A stretch of DNA of 20,965 nucleotides. Source: Candidatus Iainarchaeum sp. (GTDB lineage Archaea; Iainarchaeota; Iainarchaeia; Iainarchaeales; JAAZKV01). Position numbers and translations under genes: made by a program. This document shows positions 1 through 7,046 of the stretch, piece after piece. Under the pieces are notes generated by a model. It ran no database searches and had not been told where the DNA came from. It saw only the letters and a program-made list of their open reading frames with translations. Position 1 is the stretch's first letter; the number at the start of each line of letters is the position of its first letter. The stretch is from assembly GCA_028691435.1 (NCBI GenBank), contig JAQUZG010000004.1, positions 47,641-68,605 of the forward strand, written 5' to 3'.

Positions 1-84
1 GAGTTGCATATTATTTGTTTAAAATTTAATAAATTATTAAAATTATTTTTGAAAATATTTATTATAATCAAATAAATTCACTTA

Positions 85-175
85 TTTTAGGACAGTTTTT
101 TATTTTTTTCTGGTGCATTTTTTGAATGCGTCGTCAGTCGCCTAAATGATGGTTGGCTTTTAGGACAGTTTTTTA
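85..175. repeat. Direct repeat pair around AGGACAG
   Basis: The 18-base string TTTTAGGACAGTTTTTTA occurs exactly at 85-102 and again at 158-175, 73 bases apart. The first copy lies inside a longer string, TCACTTATTTTAGGACA at 78-94, that recurs exactly at 18670-18686 just upstream of another gene. No protein is encoded here. The copies bracket a locally G+C-rich segment. They could be element ends, a regulatory site or parts of an RNA; the sequence alone does not decide. Confidence 0.6.
110..175 (+). ncRNA. Candidate structured RNA (G+C-rich island)
   Basis: From 110 to 166 about 26 of 57 bases are G or C by my count, against a surrounding intergenic sequence that is almost all A and T. Two hairpins can be drawn: GCATT (115-119) with AATGC (125-129), and CCTAAA (141-146) with TTTAGG (159-164), the latter extendable by GT (137-138) with AC (165-166) across a two-base bulge. 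A T6 run follows at 169-174 and could end transcription. In A+T-rich archaea such islands are often stable RNAs. The trinucleotide ACA follows the second stem, but I cannot build a convincing H/ACA or C/D RNA. Strand is assumed from the T-run. Confidence 0.3.
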
Positions 176-221
176 GTCTGAAAAATTTTCTTTTTTCTTT
201 CATATTTTATCAAACCGATTA

Positions 222-230
222 TTTTTATAT
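222..230 (+). promoter_or_regulatory. TATA box of rtcB, leaderless start
   Basis: TTTTTATAT is centred about 26 bases upstream of the rtcB ATG at 252, the usual archaeal TATA-to-start-site distance. No GGTGA-type ribosome binding site precedes this ATG, unlike nearly every other gene in the window. Together these suggest transcription starts at or next to the ATG and that the mRNA is leaderless. Confidence 0.45.
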
Positions 231-251
231 TCTTTTAAACTATTTATATTT

Positions 252-1460
252 ATGAAATTACAAAAAGCAAAAATATTTGTTAAGTCACTTGATGAAGTTA
301 CACTTAATCAATTTCAAAATGCTATAAAATATGATTTTGTTGTTGATAGTGCATTAATGCCAGATGCACATTTAGGTTATGTTGCGCCAATTGGATCAGT
401 AATAAAAACAAAAGATTGTATTGTGCCATCTTTTGTTGGATATGATGTTGGGTGTGGTGTAATTGCAGTTAAATTAAAATTAAAAAATATCAAAACTGAA
501 AAAAACAAAAAATTGATTGATGTAAAAAATTCAAATTTATTTTCTTTAATTAAAAAAAATGAAAAAAAAATTTTTAATGAAATAAATTTGACTGTTCCGA
601 TGGGTTTAGGTAAACTTCATTCTGAAAATCAAATTTCAAAAGAAACAAAAGAAGAATTTTCTAAAATTTTAAAATCACTTGAAAATAAAATTGATTCTGA
701 TTTGTTTAATTGGTTAAAAAGAAGAGCAAAATCAAATCTTGGCACACTGGGTCAAGGAAATCACTTTATAGAAATTGGTGAAAATAAAAAAGATATTTAT
801 TTAATTGTTCATGTGGGGTCAAGAAATGTGGGTCACAAAGTAGCAGAACATTATATGCAAAGATCAAAAGAACAAAATCTTTTAAAAATTAAAACTGAAC
901 ATGTTGAAGATGTTTTTCCATTAAAAAGTTCTTCAAAAATTGGAAAAGAATATTTATTAGCTCAAGATTTTTGTTTAAATTTTGCTCTTTTAAATCGAAT
1001 GGAATTAATCAAAATGGTGATTAAAGGAATTGAAAAAATAATTAATCAAAAAATTGACTATGTGCTTTTTGCAAATAAAAATCATAATCATGTAATTAGA
1101 GAAGGAAAATTTTTTATTCATAGAAAAGGTGCAACTCCTGCAAAAAAAGGTGAAAAGGGTGTGATTCCTGCAAACATGTGTGATGGAACATATTTAATAG
1201 AAGGGAAAGGTAGTAAGAAGTTTTTATATTCTTCAAGTCATGGGGCTGGAAGAAGCAAATCAAAAAAAGAATCAAGAGAAACAATTTCTTTATTTGATTT
1301 TAAAAAACAAATGAAAGGAATTGTTGCTAATGTGCGAAATGAAACTATTGATGAATCACCTAACGCATATAAAAAAATAGATGAAGTTTTATCAAATCAA
1401 AAAGAATCAATTAAAATAATTAAACAAATTAAACCAATTATTAATTGGAAAGGATTTTAG
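252..1460 (+). CDS. rtcB: RtcB-family RNA ligase
   Basis: RtcB joins RNA 2',3'-cyclic phosphate or 3'-phosphate ends to 5'-OH ends using GTP and Mn2+, in tRNA exon ligation and RNA repair. The family signatures are present in order: PDAHLG (37-42), GYDVGCG with metal ligands D65 and C68, GQGNHF with N170/H171, HVGSRNVGH with H187, NHN with H278, HRKGATPA (290-297), and SSHGAGR with H330 as the guanylated histidine. All expected catalytic residues are there, so the enzyme should be active. At 402 residues it matches bacterial RtcB (about 408) better than the usual archaeal enzyme (about 480). It stands alone, with no archease gene beside it. The ATG at 252 is the first in frame, has no ribosome binding site, and looks leaderless. 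Confidence 0.94.
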   Translation: MKLQKAKIFVKSLDEVTLNQFQNAIKYDFVVDSALMPDAHLGYVAPIGSVIKTKDCIVPSFVGYDVGCGVIAVKLKLKNIKTEKNKKLIDVKNSNLFSLIKKNEKKIFNEINLTVPMGLGKLHSENQISKETKEEFSKILKSLENKIDSDLFNWLKRRAKSNLGTLGQGNHFIEIGENKKDIYLIVHVGSRNVGHKVAEHYMQRSKEQNLLKIKTEHVEDVFPLKSSSKIGKEYLLAQDFCLNFALLNRMELIKMVIKGIEKIINQKIDYVLFANKNHNHVIREGKFFIHRKGATPAKKGEKGVIPANMCDGTYLIEGKGSKKFLYSSSHGAGRSKSKKESRETISLFDFKKQMKGIVANVRNETIDESPNAYKKIDEVLSNQKESIKIIKQIKPIINWKGF

Positions 1461-1474
1461 TTTTAATTTAATTA

Positions 1475-1531
1475 AATCTATTTTTAGATTAATCTATTCT
1501 TTAGTCAATTGCCGGTTATTTTATCGGCAAT
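1475..1531 (+). terminator. Two hairpins after rtcB
   Basis: AATCTA (1475-1480) pairs with TAGATT (1485-1490) across a TTTT loop. A second, more G+C-rich stem, ATTGCCG (1508-1514) with CGGCAAT (1525-1531), follows across a ten-base T-rich loop. They lie between rtcB and the next promoter, so transcript end or 3' stabilisation is the simplest reading. Neither is followed by a long T-run. Confidence 0.4.
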
Positions 1532-1535
1532 AATG

Positions 1536-1543
1536 TTTAAATA
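1536..1543 (+). promoter_or_regulatory. TATA-like box of the Yip1-like gene
   Basis: TTTAAATA lies 40 bases upstream of the ATG at 1583. This predicts a start of transcription near 1565 and a short leader that includes the ribosome binding site GAGGTGAT (1572-1579). Confidence 0.35.
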
Positions 1544-1582
1544 GTCATTTGAATATCTTTATAATAATCATGAGGTGATTAA

Positions 1583-2263
1583 ATGGAATTTTATTTAAAA
1601 GAAATATTTGAACCTGAAAATTTAATTAATTCAGTAAAAAATGAAGGTATTCTTGCTGGGTTAAAAAATTATTTGCTGGTTCCAATGGTTGGAGTTATTT
1701 TAATGGCATTACTAACAATAATTGGAAGTATATTTACTGGGAATATAGTTGCTGGAGTAATTAGCGCAGTAGTTATGGTTTTATTAGTAGCTATTGTTGG
1801 GTCAATTGCAATAATTGTTGGAAATTTTGTATTCTTTATTGGAGCAAAACTTGCTGGATCAAAAGTTTCATTTTCAGAACAAGTTTATAAGTTATCTGTT
1901 ATTGCTCTTCCAATAATGGTTTATTTAGCGATTTTTTTAGTAGTTGTTATTATTGGCATGGTGGTTTTAGGACTTATTACAACTGTATTGCCAGTTCTTT
2001 CAGCAATAATTAGTTTAATTATGATGGTTGTTGTATTGTTAGTATTATATCCATTAGCTATTGCATTTATGATGTTTATATATTATATTGAATGGGCTGT
2101 TCTAAAAACAATTTATTCATTTGATAATAAACAATTAATTAAATCAGTGGCAATTTCAATGGCTATTGTACTTTTAGTTATTTCAATTGTTATGACTATA
2201 TTTGTTGGTTTATTTTTAATGGTTGCTGGACCAGTAATGTCATCAATATTGCCTGTAATGTAA
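1583..2263 (+). CDS. Yip1-like multipass membrane protein
   Basis: A 226-residue, very hydrophobic protein with about five membrane segments (roughly 32-52, 55-88, 103-130, 135-170 and 188-218). After the second segment comes GAKLAGSKVSFSEQ and then a Tyr...Leu-Pro stretch opening the third; this Gly-rich, amphipathic link is typical of Yip1-domain proteins. In eukaryotes Yip1 proteins act in vesicle trafficking with Rab GTPases. Prokaryotic relatives are widespread membrane proteins of unknown role, so no function should be carried over. The start is firm: ATG preceded by GAGGTGAT at ideal spacing. It appears monocistronic, with its own TATA-like box and a strong terminator. It could be another small polytopic family with a similar profile. 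Confidence 0.6.
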   Translation: MEFYLKEIFEPENLINSVKNEGILAGLKNYLLVPMVGVILMALLTIIGSIFTGNIVAGVISAVVMVLLVAIVGSIAIIVGNFVFFIGAKLAGSKVSFSEQVYKLSVIALPIMVYLAIFLVVVIIGMVVLGLITTVLPVLSAIISLIMMVVVLLVLYPLAIAFMMFIYYIEWAVLKTIYSFDNKQLIKSVAISMAIVLLVISIVMTIFVGLFLMVAGPVMSSILPVM

Positions 2264-2275
2264 ATCTAATTAAAG

Positions 2276-2301
2276 GTTAAGCAATTGCTTAACTTTTTTT
2301 T
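2276..2301 (+). terminator. Hairpin plus T8 terminator
   Basis: GTTAAGCAATTGCTTAAC (2276-2293) is a perfect 18-base palindrome followed directly by eight Ts (2294-2301) and a further T-rich stretch. It begins 12 bases after the stop codon of the Yip1-like gene. This is the clearest terminator in the window. Confidence 0.8.
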
Positions 2302-2445
2302 ATTTTTAATCTAATTTTTTTATTTAATTTATTTTGATCTTGTTTTTTAATTTGCTAATAATTCAATTTATTTAACTTATTATTGTTAATCTATTGTTAA
2401 TTTTATTTTTTAATTTACTAAAATCAACCAAAATTAACTTGTTCC

Positions 2446-2505
2446 GGTTAAAAAAGTAACCTTTTTAAACCTTCTTTTATAAAAGATGCTTAAGGTGATT
2501 AATTT
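2446..2505 (+). promoter_or_regulatory. Promoter and RBS of the surface protein gene
   Basis: TTTTTAAA (2462-2469) predicts a start near 2490, just before the ribosome binding site AAGGTGAT (2492-2499) and the ATG at 2506. A second TATA-like palindrome TTTTATAAAA (2475-2484) would start transcription at about the ATG. An inverted repeat GGTTA (2446-2450) / TAACC (2457-2461) abuts the first box and could be an operator. The 130 bases further upstream are featureless A+T-rich sequence. Confidence 0.4.
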
Positions 2506-4377
2506 ATGAACTGGAAAAAGTTAATAAATATATTTTTGGTTGCCACAATTTTACTTATTGTAGCAATGAATGTGTCGGCAGCATGTTGGATAGATTTTTA
2601 TGATGCGCAAGCTTATGTAAGAACACAAAATGGGTCTTACTCAAATGAAATAAATGCATCAAGTGGAGATTATATAGATATAAAATTAGAACTTGATGTA
2701 AGAGATTATTCTGGAGATTGTTCATCTCAATTAAATAGTTATTCAAAAATTTATAGGTGGAATGGATCTGACTGGTCTTATGTTTCTCAAACATCATCAA
2801 ATTATCAATATTTAAGTAATCGGTTCATAACACAAACATGGTCAAGAGCATTTAGTGTATCTAATAATTATAGTGAATACAAAATAATTTCTTATATTCA
2901 AAGTAATTATGGAACAGTACAAGAATTAACTTCTTATGTAAATGTATCTTCGAGTGGAAATTGTTCAGGTATAACTATCTCGACTTCTGATTTTACAATG
3001 AATAGTAATTCAACATCATCAAAAACATTTAGAATAATTAATAATACAAATAAAAGATTTGAAATAAACAAAGTGGATGTAACAACATACAATTCATTAA
3101 TTAATACAATAAATTCATATTATAGTGGAAATACAATTTATTCAAACTCTTCAAAAGATGTTGAAGTAAAAGTATCAACAAATTATACATCATCTGATAA
3201 ATCATTATCAGCAACATTTGCTGTTCAAGGATATTTGGATGGAAAATATTGTTCATTTTATGAAATTGGACAAAAAACATTTTCAATTGCTGTAAGAAGT
3301 AATAGTGGCCCATATTATGATTCAGAATGTAGTAATATAACAATTAGTGGAAGTGATTTTACAGTTGATTCTGGAAATACACAAAAAGAAACTTTTTACA
3401 TTAAAAATAATTCAAGTAAACGATTTGAAATAACTGGTGTAGATTTAACAAGTAATGGTATTGATTTGAAATCATCATATTATAGTCAATATGCATACCC
3501 TTATGAATCAAGTAATTTTGTAATTGAAGCAAAAGCTCCACATACATCAGATACTAGAAATTATGAAAACACAGTTAGAATCAAAGGAAGATTTAGTGAT
3601 GGAAAAACTTGTGAATATAATGCAATAAAAGAAAAAACATTTAAAGTTTATTTAAACAGTAATGAAGTACAAACAAATTGTAATTCATTTGTATTAACTG
3701 CTCCATCAGTTTTAAATATTGAAAATTTTGGAACTATTCCATTAACAATAACTAATGGAACAAATAAACGAGCAGACATATATGTTGAATCAAATTTAGA
3801 TGTATCTCCAACAGTAATTTCACTACCAGAAAATTCATCTTTATCAAGAAGTGTTTCTGTAGCTTTAGCATACTCAAGTGGAGAAGTGTCTTTTAGACCA
3901 GTTGTTGAGGGATGCGTATATCAACCAACAAGAGTAAACATATATAACAATGCAACAGGCAATTTATCTTCTGTTTCAATAAAAACAAGTGTAATAACAG
4001 ATAATGGGGTAACAAAATTAAGAGTAGAATTTAACAACCCTGCATCAAAAATGTTTATTGGAACATTAAAATTAAATGCAACTGGTTGGTCAACTGATGA
4101 TAAACCATTAACAATTACATCAGGAACAAACACAGTTGAAATGGTTTTAAATAAAATGAGTAATCCCTCAAATACTGGGTCTGTAATATTTTCTTCAAAT
4201 GGACAAGAAATAAAAACAGATTTTTCAGTAAACAATAATGGATCAGATTCATTAGTTGGATTATTTGGTTTATTTGGGACATTTGGTTGGATTGCAGTAA
4301 TACTATTAGTAATAGTTGTTGCAATAGTAATATTAAATAAAGAACCAAAAAGACCACAAGAAAATTGGCAAAAATAA
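2506..4377 (+). CDS. Secreted, C-terminally anchored repeat-domain surface protein
   Basis: A 623-residue protein of unknown exact function. Residues 1-25 form a Sec signal peptide (K4-K5, hydrophobic core, cleavage probable at VSA|A). A Ser/Asn/Tyr-rich domain follows to about 150. Then come three related beta-rich units starting at C153, C275 and C392; the first two are closely alike (C-S-x-I-T-I-S, then S-D-F-T, then N-N-x-x-K-R-F-E-I). A further beta domain covers about 485-580. A membrane segment at about 594-612 and a Lys/Arg tail (NKEPKRP) anchor it with the bulk outside. Many N-x-S/T sites suggest heavy N-glycosylation. Units of about 120 residues with paired cysteines fit Ig-like surface or S-layer-associated proteins. 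C27 right after the signal raises a weak lipoprotein alternative. Start fixed by AAGGTGAT at 2492. Confidence 0.75.
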   Translation: MNWKKLINIFLVATILLIVAMNVSAACWIDFYDAQAYVRTQNGSYSNEINASSGDYIDIKLELDVRDYSGDCSSQLNSYSKIYRWNGSDWSYVSQTSSNYQYLSNRFITQTWSRAFSVSNNYSEYKIISYIQSNYGTVQELTSYVNVSSSGNCSGITISTSDFTMNSNSTSSKTFRIINNTNKRFEINKVDVTTYNSLINTINSYYSGNTIYSNSSKDVEVKVSTNYTSSDKSLSATFAVQGYLDGKYCSFYEIGQKTFSIAVRSNSGPYYDSECSNITISGSDFTVDSGNTQKETFYIKNNSSKRFEITGVDLTSNGIDLKSSYYSQYAYPYESSNFVIEAKAPHTSDTRNYENTVRIKGRFSDGKTCEYNAIKEKTFKVYLNSNEVQTNCNSFVLTAPSVLNIENFGTIPLTITNGTNKRADIYVESNLDVSPTVISLPENSSLSRSVSVALAYSSGEVSFRPVVEGCVYQPTRVNIYNNATGNLSSVSIKTSVITDNGVTKLRVEFNNPASKMFIGTLKLNATGWSTDDKPLTITSGTNTVEMVLNKMSNPSNTGSVIFSSNGQEIKTDFSVNNNGSDSLVGLFGLFGTFGWIAVILLVIVVAIVILNKEPKRPQENWQK

Positions 4378-4534
4378 ATATAAAAAATAAGTAATAAAAT
4401 AAAATTAAATAATATGTAATAATGAGTAAAATACTCATTATTATTCAATCATAATTATTAATTAAATTAATAATTATAAAAAAATTAAATTTAATAGATA
4501 TTAAATTTGAATAAGAAAATTGATGCTCTTTCAG
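4378..4534. repeat. Three consecutive perfect hairpins
   Basis: Three inverted repeats lie in a row after the surface protein gene. The first is an 11-base-pair stem at 4418-4428/4432-4442 with an AAA loop, built round AATGAGTA/TACTCATT. The second is a perfect 27-base palindrome at 4451-4477. The third is AAATTTAAT (4487-4495) with ATTAAATTT (4500-4508). The first is the best terminator candidate for the upstream gene. The second is followed by seven As, so it could end transcription on the opposite strand. No open frame of note occurs here. Confidence 0.6.
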
Positions 4535-4561
4535 TTGCATTTATAAAGCTTTCTTATGCAA
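4535..4561 (+). promoter_or_regulatory. Promoter of the ribosomal cluster with flanking inverted repeat
   Basis: The TATA box TTTATAAA (4540-4547) predicts transcription from about 4570, leaving a leader of roughly 145 bases before uL3. The box sits between TTGCAT (4535-4540) and ATGCAA (4556-4561), an inverted repeat with a 15-base spacer. Such placement would let a dimeric regulator block TBP/TFB or polymerase. The repeat is seen; a regulator is inference. Confidence 0.5.
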
Positions 4562-4597
4562 ATTTATTTATTATAATTAAGTTATAATTTTAATAAA

Positions 4598-4660
4598 GTA
4601 CACTACTTTCAAAGTCTGGTGAATTTGAGAGCAAATACCTAACTGGTTTTTGATAGTGTC
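4598..4660 (+). promoter_or_regulatory. Structured 5' leader upstream of uL3
   Basis: ACACTA (4600-4605) pairs with TAGTGT (4654-4659) to close a 48-base domain. Inside it GGT (618-620 of the 4000s) pairs with ACC (637-639) and ATTTG (623-627) with CAAAT (632-636), with a two-base GA bulge on the 5' side and an AGAG loop. The domain is richer in G and C than its surroundings and lies in the untranslated leader of the cluster. Ribosomal operons are often autoregulated by a ribosomal protein binding such a leader; that role here is inferred. Confidence 0.35.
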
Positions 4661-4714
4661 TATATTATAATTGTAAAAAATATAGAGATTTTAAATGATA
4701 TAAAGTGATGAAAA

Positions 4715-5731
4715 ATGGCAAGTTATAACGCACCTAGAAGAGGATCTTTAGCATTCTATCCAAGAGTTAGAGTTAGAAAAGAAACTCCATCAATTAAAGC
4801 TAGTAGTGATCAAGCGAAAGCATTATCTTTTTTAGGATATAAAGTTGGTATGATTCAAGTTAGTGGAGTAAACAATCACAAAAATAGTCCATCGTTTGGA
4901 CAAGAAATTGTTACTGCTGTAACGGTTGTTGAGTGCCCTGCATTAAAAGTGATGGGTATTAGAGCTTATGAAAAAGCAGAAATTGGATTTAATCCAATGA
5001 CTGATGTATTAGCACCTAATTTTGATAAAGAAATTTTAAGAAAAATTAATAATTTTAAAACAAAATCTGAAAAAAATAAAAAAGCTGATTCTAAAAAAAC
5101 AGAAGAAAAAGAATATACTGTTGATGATTTACATAAAGAATTAAATGATATTGAATATTTTACATTACTTGTTAACACACAAGCATCAAAAATTGGTTTC
5201 AAAAAAACACCTGATATTACAGAATTATTTATTGGTGGAAATAAAGAAGAACAATTAAAATTTGCAAAAGAAATGCTTGGAAAAGAAATTAATGTTGAAG
5301 ATGTATTTGGCGAAGGAGAATATTTAGATGTTAAAGGAGTTACAAAAGGAAAAGGATTCCAAGGTGTAATTAAAAGATTTAACGTAAAACAACAAAGACC
5401 AAAAGCAAAGAAAAGAAGAATTGTTGGTTCAATTTCTCCATGGCACCCACACACAGTAATGTGGACTGTACCTAGAGCTGGACAAATGGGATATCACAAT
5501 AGAACAGAATTTAGTAAAAAACTTGGATTAATTTCAACTGATTTAGATAAAATAAATGGTATTAATGGATTCATAAATTATGGTCCTGTTAAAACAAAAT
5601 ATATTCTTATTATGGGTTCAATACCTGGACCAGCAAAAAGATGTATTGCATTTAGAAAATCACAAAGACCTTTGAAAATTAAAGGTGTACAAATGCAAAC
5701 AATTGAAAAAATTTTAATTAAGAAAAAGTAA
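4715..5731 (+). CDS. rpl3: Large subunit ribosomal protein uL3
   Basis: uL3 binds 23S rRNA near the peptidyl transferase centre and starts large-subunit assembly. The 338 residues have the archaeal/eukaryotic form: N-terminal PRRGSLAFYPR, SFLGYKVGMI, the central KGKGFQGVIKRF, and the long conserved loop with GSISPWHPHTVMWTVPRAG then QMGYHNRTE. Length is normal for archaea. A Lys/Glu-rich insert near residues 112-135 (KSEKNKKADSKKTEEKE) is less conserved. It opens the cluster, preceded by AAGTGAT and the structured leader, and ends 10 bases before uL4. Confidence 0.97.
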   Translation: MASYNAPRRGSLAFYPRVRVRKETPSIKASSDQAKALSFLGYKVGMIQVSGVNNHKNSPSFGQEIVTAVTVVECPALKVMGIRAYEKAEIGFNPMTDVLAPNFDKEILRKINNFKTKSEKNKKADSKKTEEKEYTVDDLHKELNDIEYFTLLVNTQASKIGFKKTPDITELFIGGNKEEQLKFAKEMLGKEINVEDVFGEGEYLDVKGVTKGKGFQGVIKRFNVKQQRPKAKKRRIVGSISPWHPHTVMWTVPRAGQMGYHNRTEFSKKLGLISTDLDKINGINGFINYGPVKTKYILIMGSIPGPAKRCIAFRKSQRPLKIKGVQMQTIEKILIKKK

Positions 5732-5741
5732 GGGATGAATT

Positions 5742-6614
5742 ATGGAAGCAAAAGTTTACACAATTGATGGATCTTCAAAAAATACTGTGAAATTACCTAG
5801 TGTTTTTGAAACTGCGTACAATCCAAATTTAATTAGAAGAGCAGTATTATCAATACAATCAAAAAGAATGCAACCAAAAGGGAATGATCCAAGAGCTGGA
5901 TTAAAAAATACGGCAAGATATATTGGTGTAAGAGGAAAATCTACTGCTGATAGAACAATCAACACTAATAAAGCAAGACTTCCAAGATTAACAAATAGAC
6001 AACACTTATTATATGGTAGAGTAGCATTAGTTCCTCAAGCAGTTGGTGGACGAAGAGCACACCCTCCAAAAGTACAAAAAGTTATTGCTGAAGAAATAAA
6101 TAAAAAAGAAAAAAGATTAGCACTTAATAGTGCAATTGCAGCAACAGCTGTTAAAGAATTAGTAAACAAAAGATTCATTGTTGAAAATAGTTTACCAATT
6201 GTAATTGAAGATAATTTTGAAGATGTTTCAAGAACAAAAGAAGTTGTAGAAATATTAAATAAAATTGGAATTGGAAAAGATTTAGAGAATGCTAAATCAA
6301 AAATAAGAAGAAGAGCTGGAAGAGGAAAAACAAGAGGAAGAACAAAAAAACAAAAGAAAAGTGTGTTAATTGTAACTCAAAAAAATTCTCCTATTTTAAA
6401 AGCATCAAGAAATTTACCTGGTGTTGACGCAGTAACTATTAATTCATTAAATGTAGAATTACTAGCTCCTGGTGCAGAAGCTGGAAGACTTGTTGTTTGG
6501 ACAAAAAGTGCAATTGAAGAATTAAATAAAGAAAAAATGGTTGAAGTTAAAACTTCTGCAAAAAAAGAAGTTAAAGCAGTAATAAAAAAAGAAAAAAAAG
6601 TTGTAAAAAAATAA
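5742..6614 (+). CDS. rpl4: Large subunit ribosomal protein uL4
   Basis: uL4 is a 23S rRNA-binding protein whose extended loop lines the exit tunnel. The archaeal hallmarks are visible: RLTNRQHLLYGR, then VPQAVGGRRAHPPK (the tunnel loop, about residues 98-112), and RRRAGRGKTRGRTKKQKK near 194-210. At 290 residues it is longer than usual because of a Lys/Val-rich tail after about residue 262 (KKEVKAVIKKEKKVVKK). The start is ATG with GGGATGA upstream. It is followed closely by uL23, the usual partner. Confidence 0.96.
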   Translation: MEAKVYTIDGSSKNTVKLPSVFETAYNPNLIRRAVLSIQSKRMQPKGNDPRAGLKNTARYIGVRGKSTADRTINTNKARLPRLTNRQHLLYGRVALVPQAVGGRRAHPPKVQKVIAEEINKKEKRLALNSAIAATAVKELVNKRFIVENSLPIVIEDNFEDVSRTKEVVEILNKIGIGKDLENAKSKIRRRAGRGKTRGRTKKQKKSVLIVTQKNSPILKASRNLPGVDAVTINSLNVELLAPGAEAGRLVVWTKSAIEELNKEKMVEVKTSAKKEVKAVIKKEKKVVKK

Positions 6615-6628
6615 ATTAAGTGATGATT

Positions 6629-7027
6629 ATGGTAAAATTAAACGAAGAAGAAAAAAAGCAAAAAGCTAATGAAGAAAGACTTCAAGAAGAAAAAAAAGTA
6701 GCTGCAAAAGAAGCAAAAAAAACTTCTACAAAAAAAGTTGTAAGTGATATTTCAGTTCATGCAACACTTGATAATTTAGATATAATCTTATATCCATTAA
6801 TTTCAGAAAAAGCAGTTAATATGATTGATGCTGAAAATAAATTAACATTTGTTGTTTCAGATACATCTGATAAACAATTAGTTAAAAAAATATTTGAAGA
6901 AATGTACCCAGTAAAAGTAGAATATGTTAATATCATAAGAGATAGAAAAGGAAGAAAAAAAGCAATTATTAAATTGAAAAAAGAATACAAAGCACAAGAA
7001 ATTGCAGCAAAACTAGGAGTATTATAA
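6629..7027 (+). CDS. rpl23: Large subunit ribosomal protein uL23
   Basis: uL23 sits at the mouth of the exit tunnel and docks the signal recognition particle and the Sec channel. The conserved core is the last 85 residues or so: YPLISEKAVNMID, then FVVSDTSDKQLVKKIFEEMYP, then VNIIRDRKGRKKAIIKL. Before it is a 40-residue Lys/Glu/Ala-rich extension not usual in the family. The longest frame would begin at GTG 6620, but AAGTGAT at 6618-6624 is the ribosome binding site, and the ATG at 6629 lies at the standard distance, giving 132 residues. Confidence 0.95.
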   Translation: MVKLNEEEKKQKANEERLQEEKKVAAKEAKKTSTKKVVSDISVHATLDNLDIILYPLISEKAVNMIDAENKLTFVVSDTSDKQLVKKIFEEMYPVKVEYVNIIRDRKGRKKAIIKLKKEYKAQEIAAKLGVL

Positions 7028-7046
7028 ATAATAAATTGGTGAGAAA

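Noticed and set aside
146..181. Box C/D small RNA: ATGATGG as box C and CTGA (178-181) as box D
   Set aside because: The boxes are only 25 bases apart, with no C'/D' pair and an imperfect box C, so the archaeal double-guide layout is not met.
3921..4448. Minus-strand open frame of 175 codons, and a nested one at 4115-4438
   Set aside because: It lies opposite the strongly supported surface protein gene, has no recognisable motif, ribosome binding site or promoter, and its composition mirrors the A+T-rich coding strand.
4966..5454. Minus-strand open frame of 162 codons opposite uL3
   Set aside because: A shadow of a certain ribosomal gene; a lack of stops on the reverse strand is expected from the codon use here.
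6620..6628. GTG start for uL23 (and similar early starts for uS17, uL22, uL29, uL6, uL15 and secY)
   Set aside because: In each case the upstream codons overlap or precede the ribosome binding site, while a later codon sits at the standard distance.
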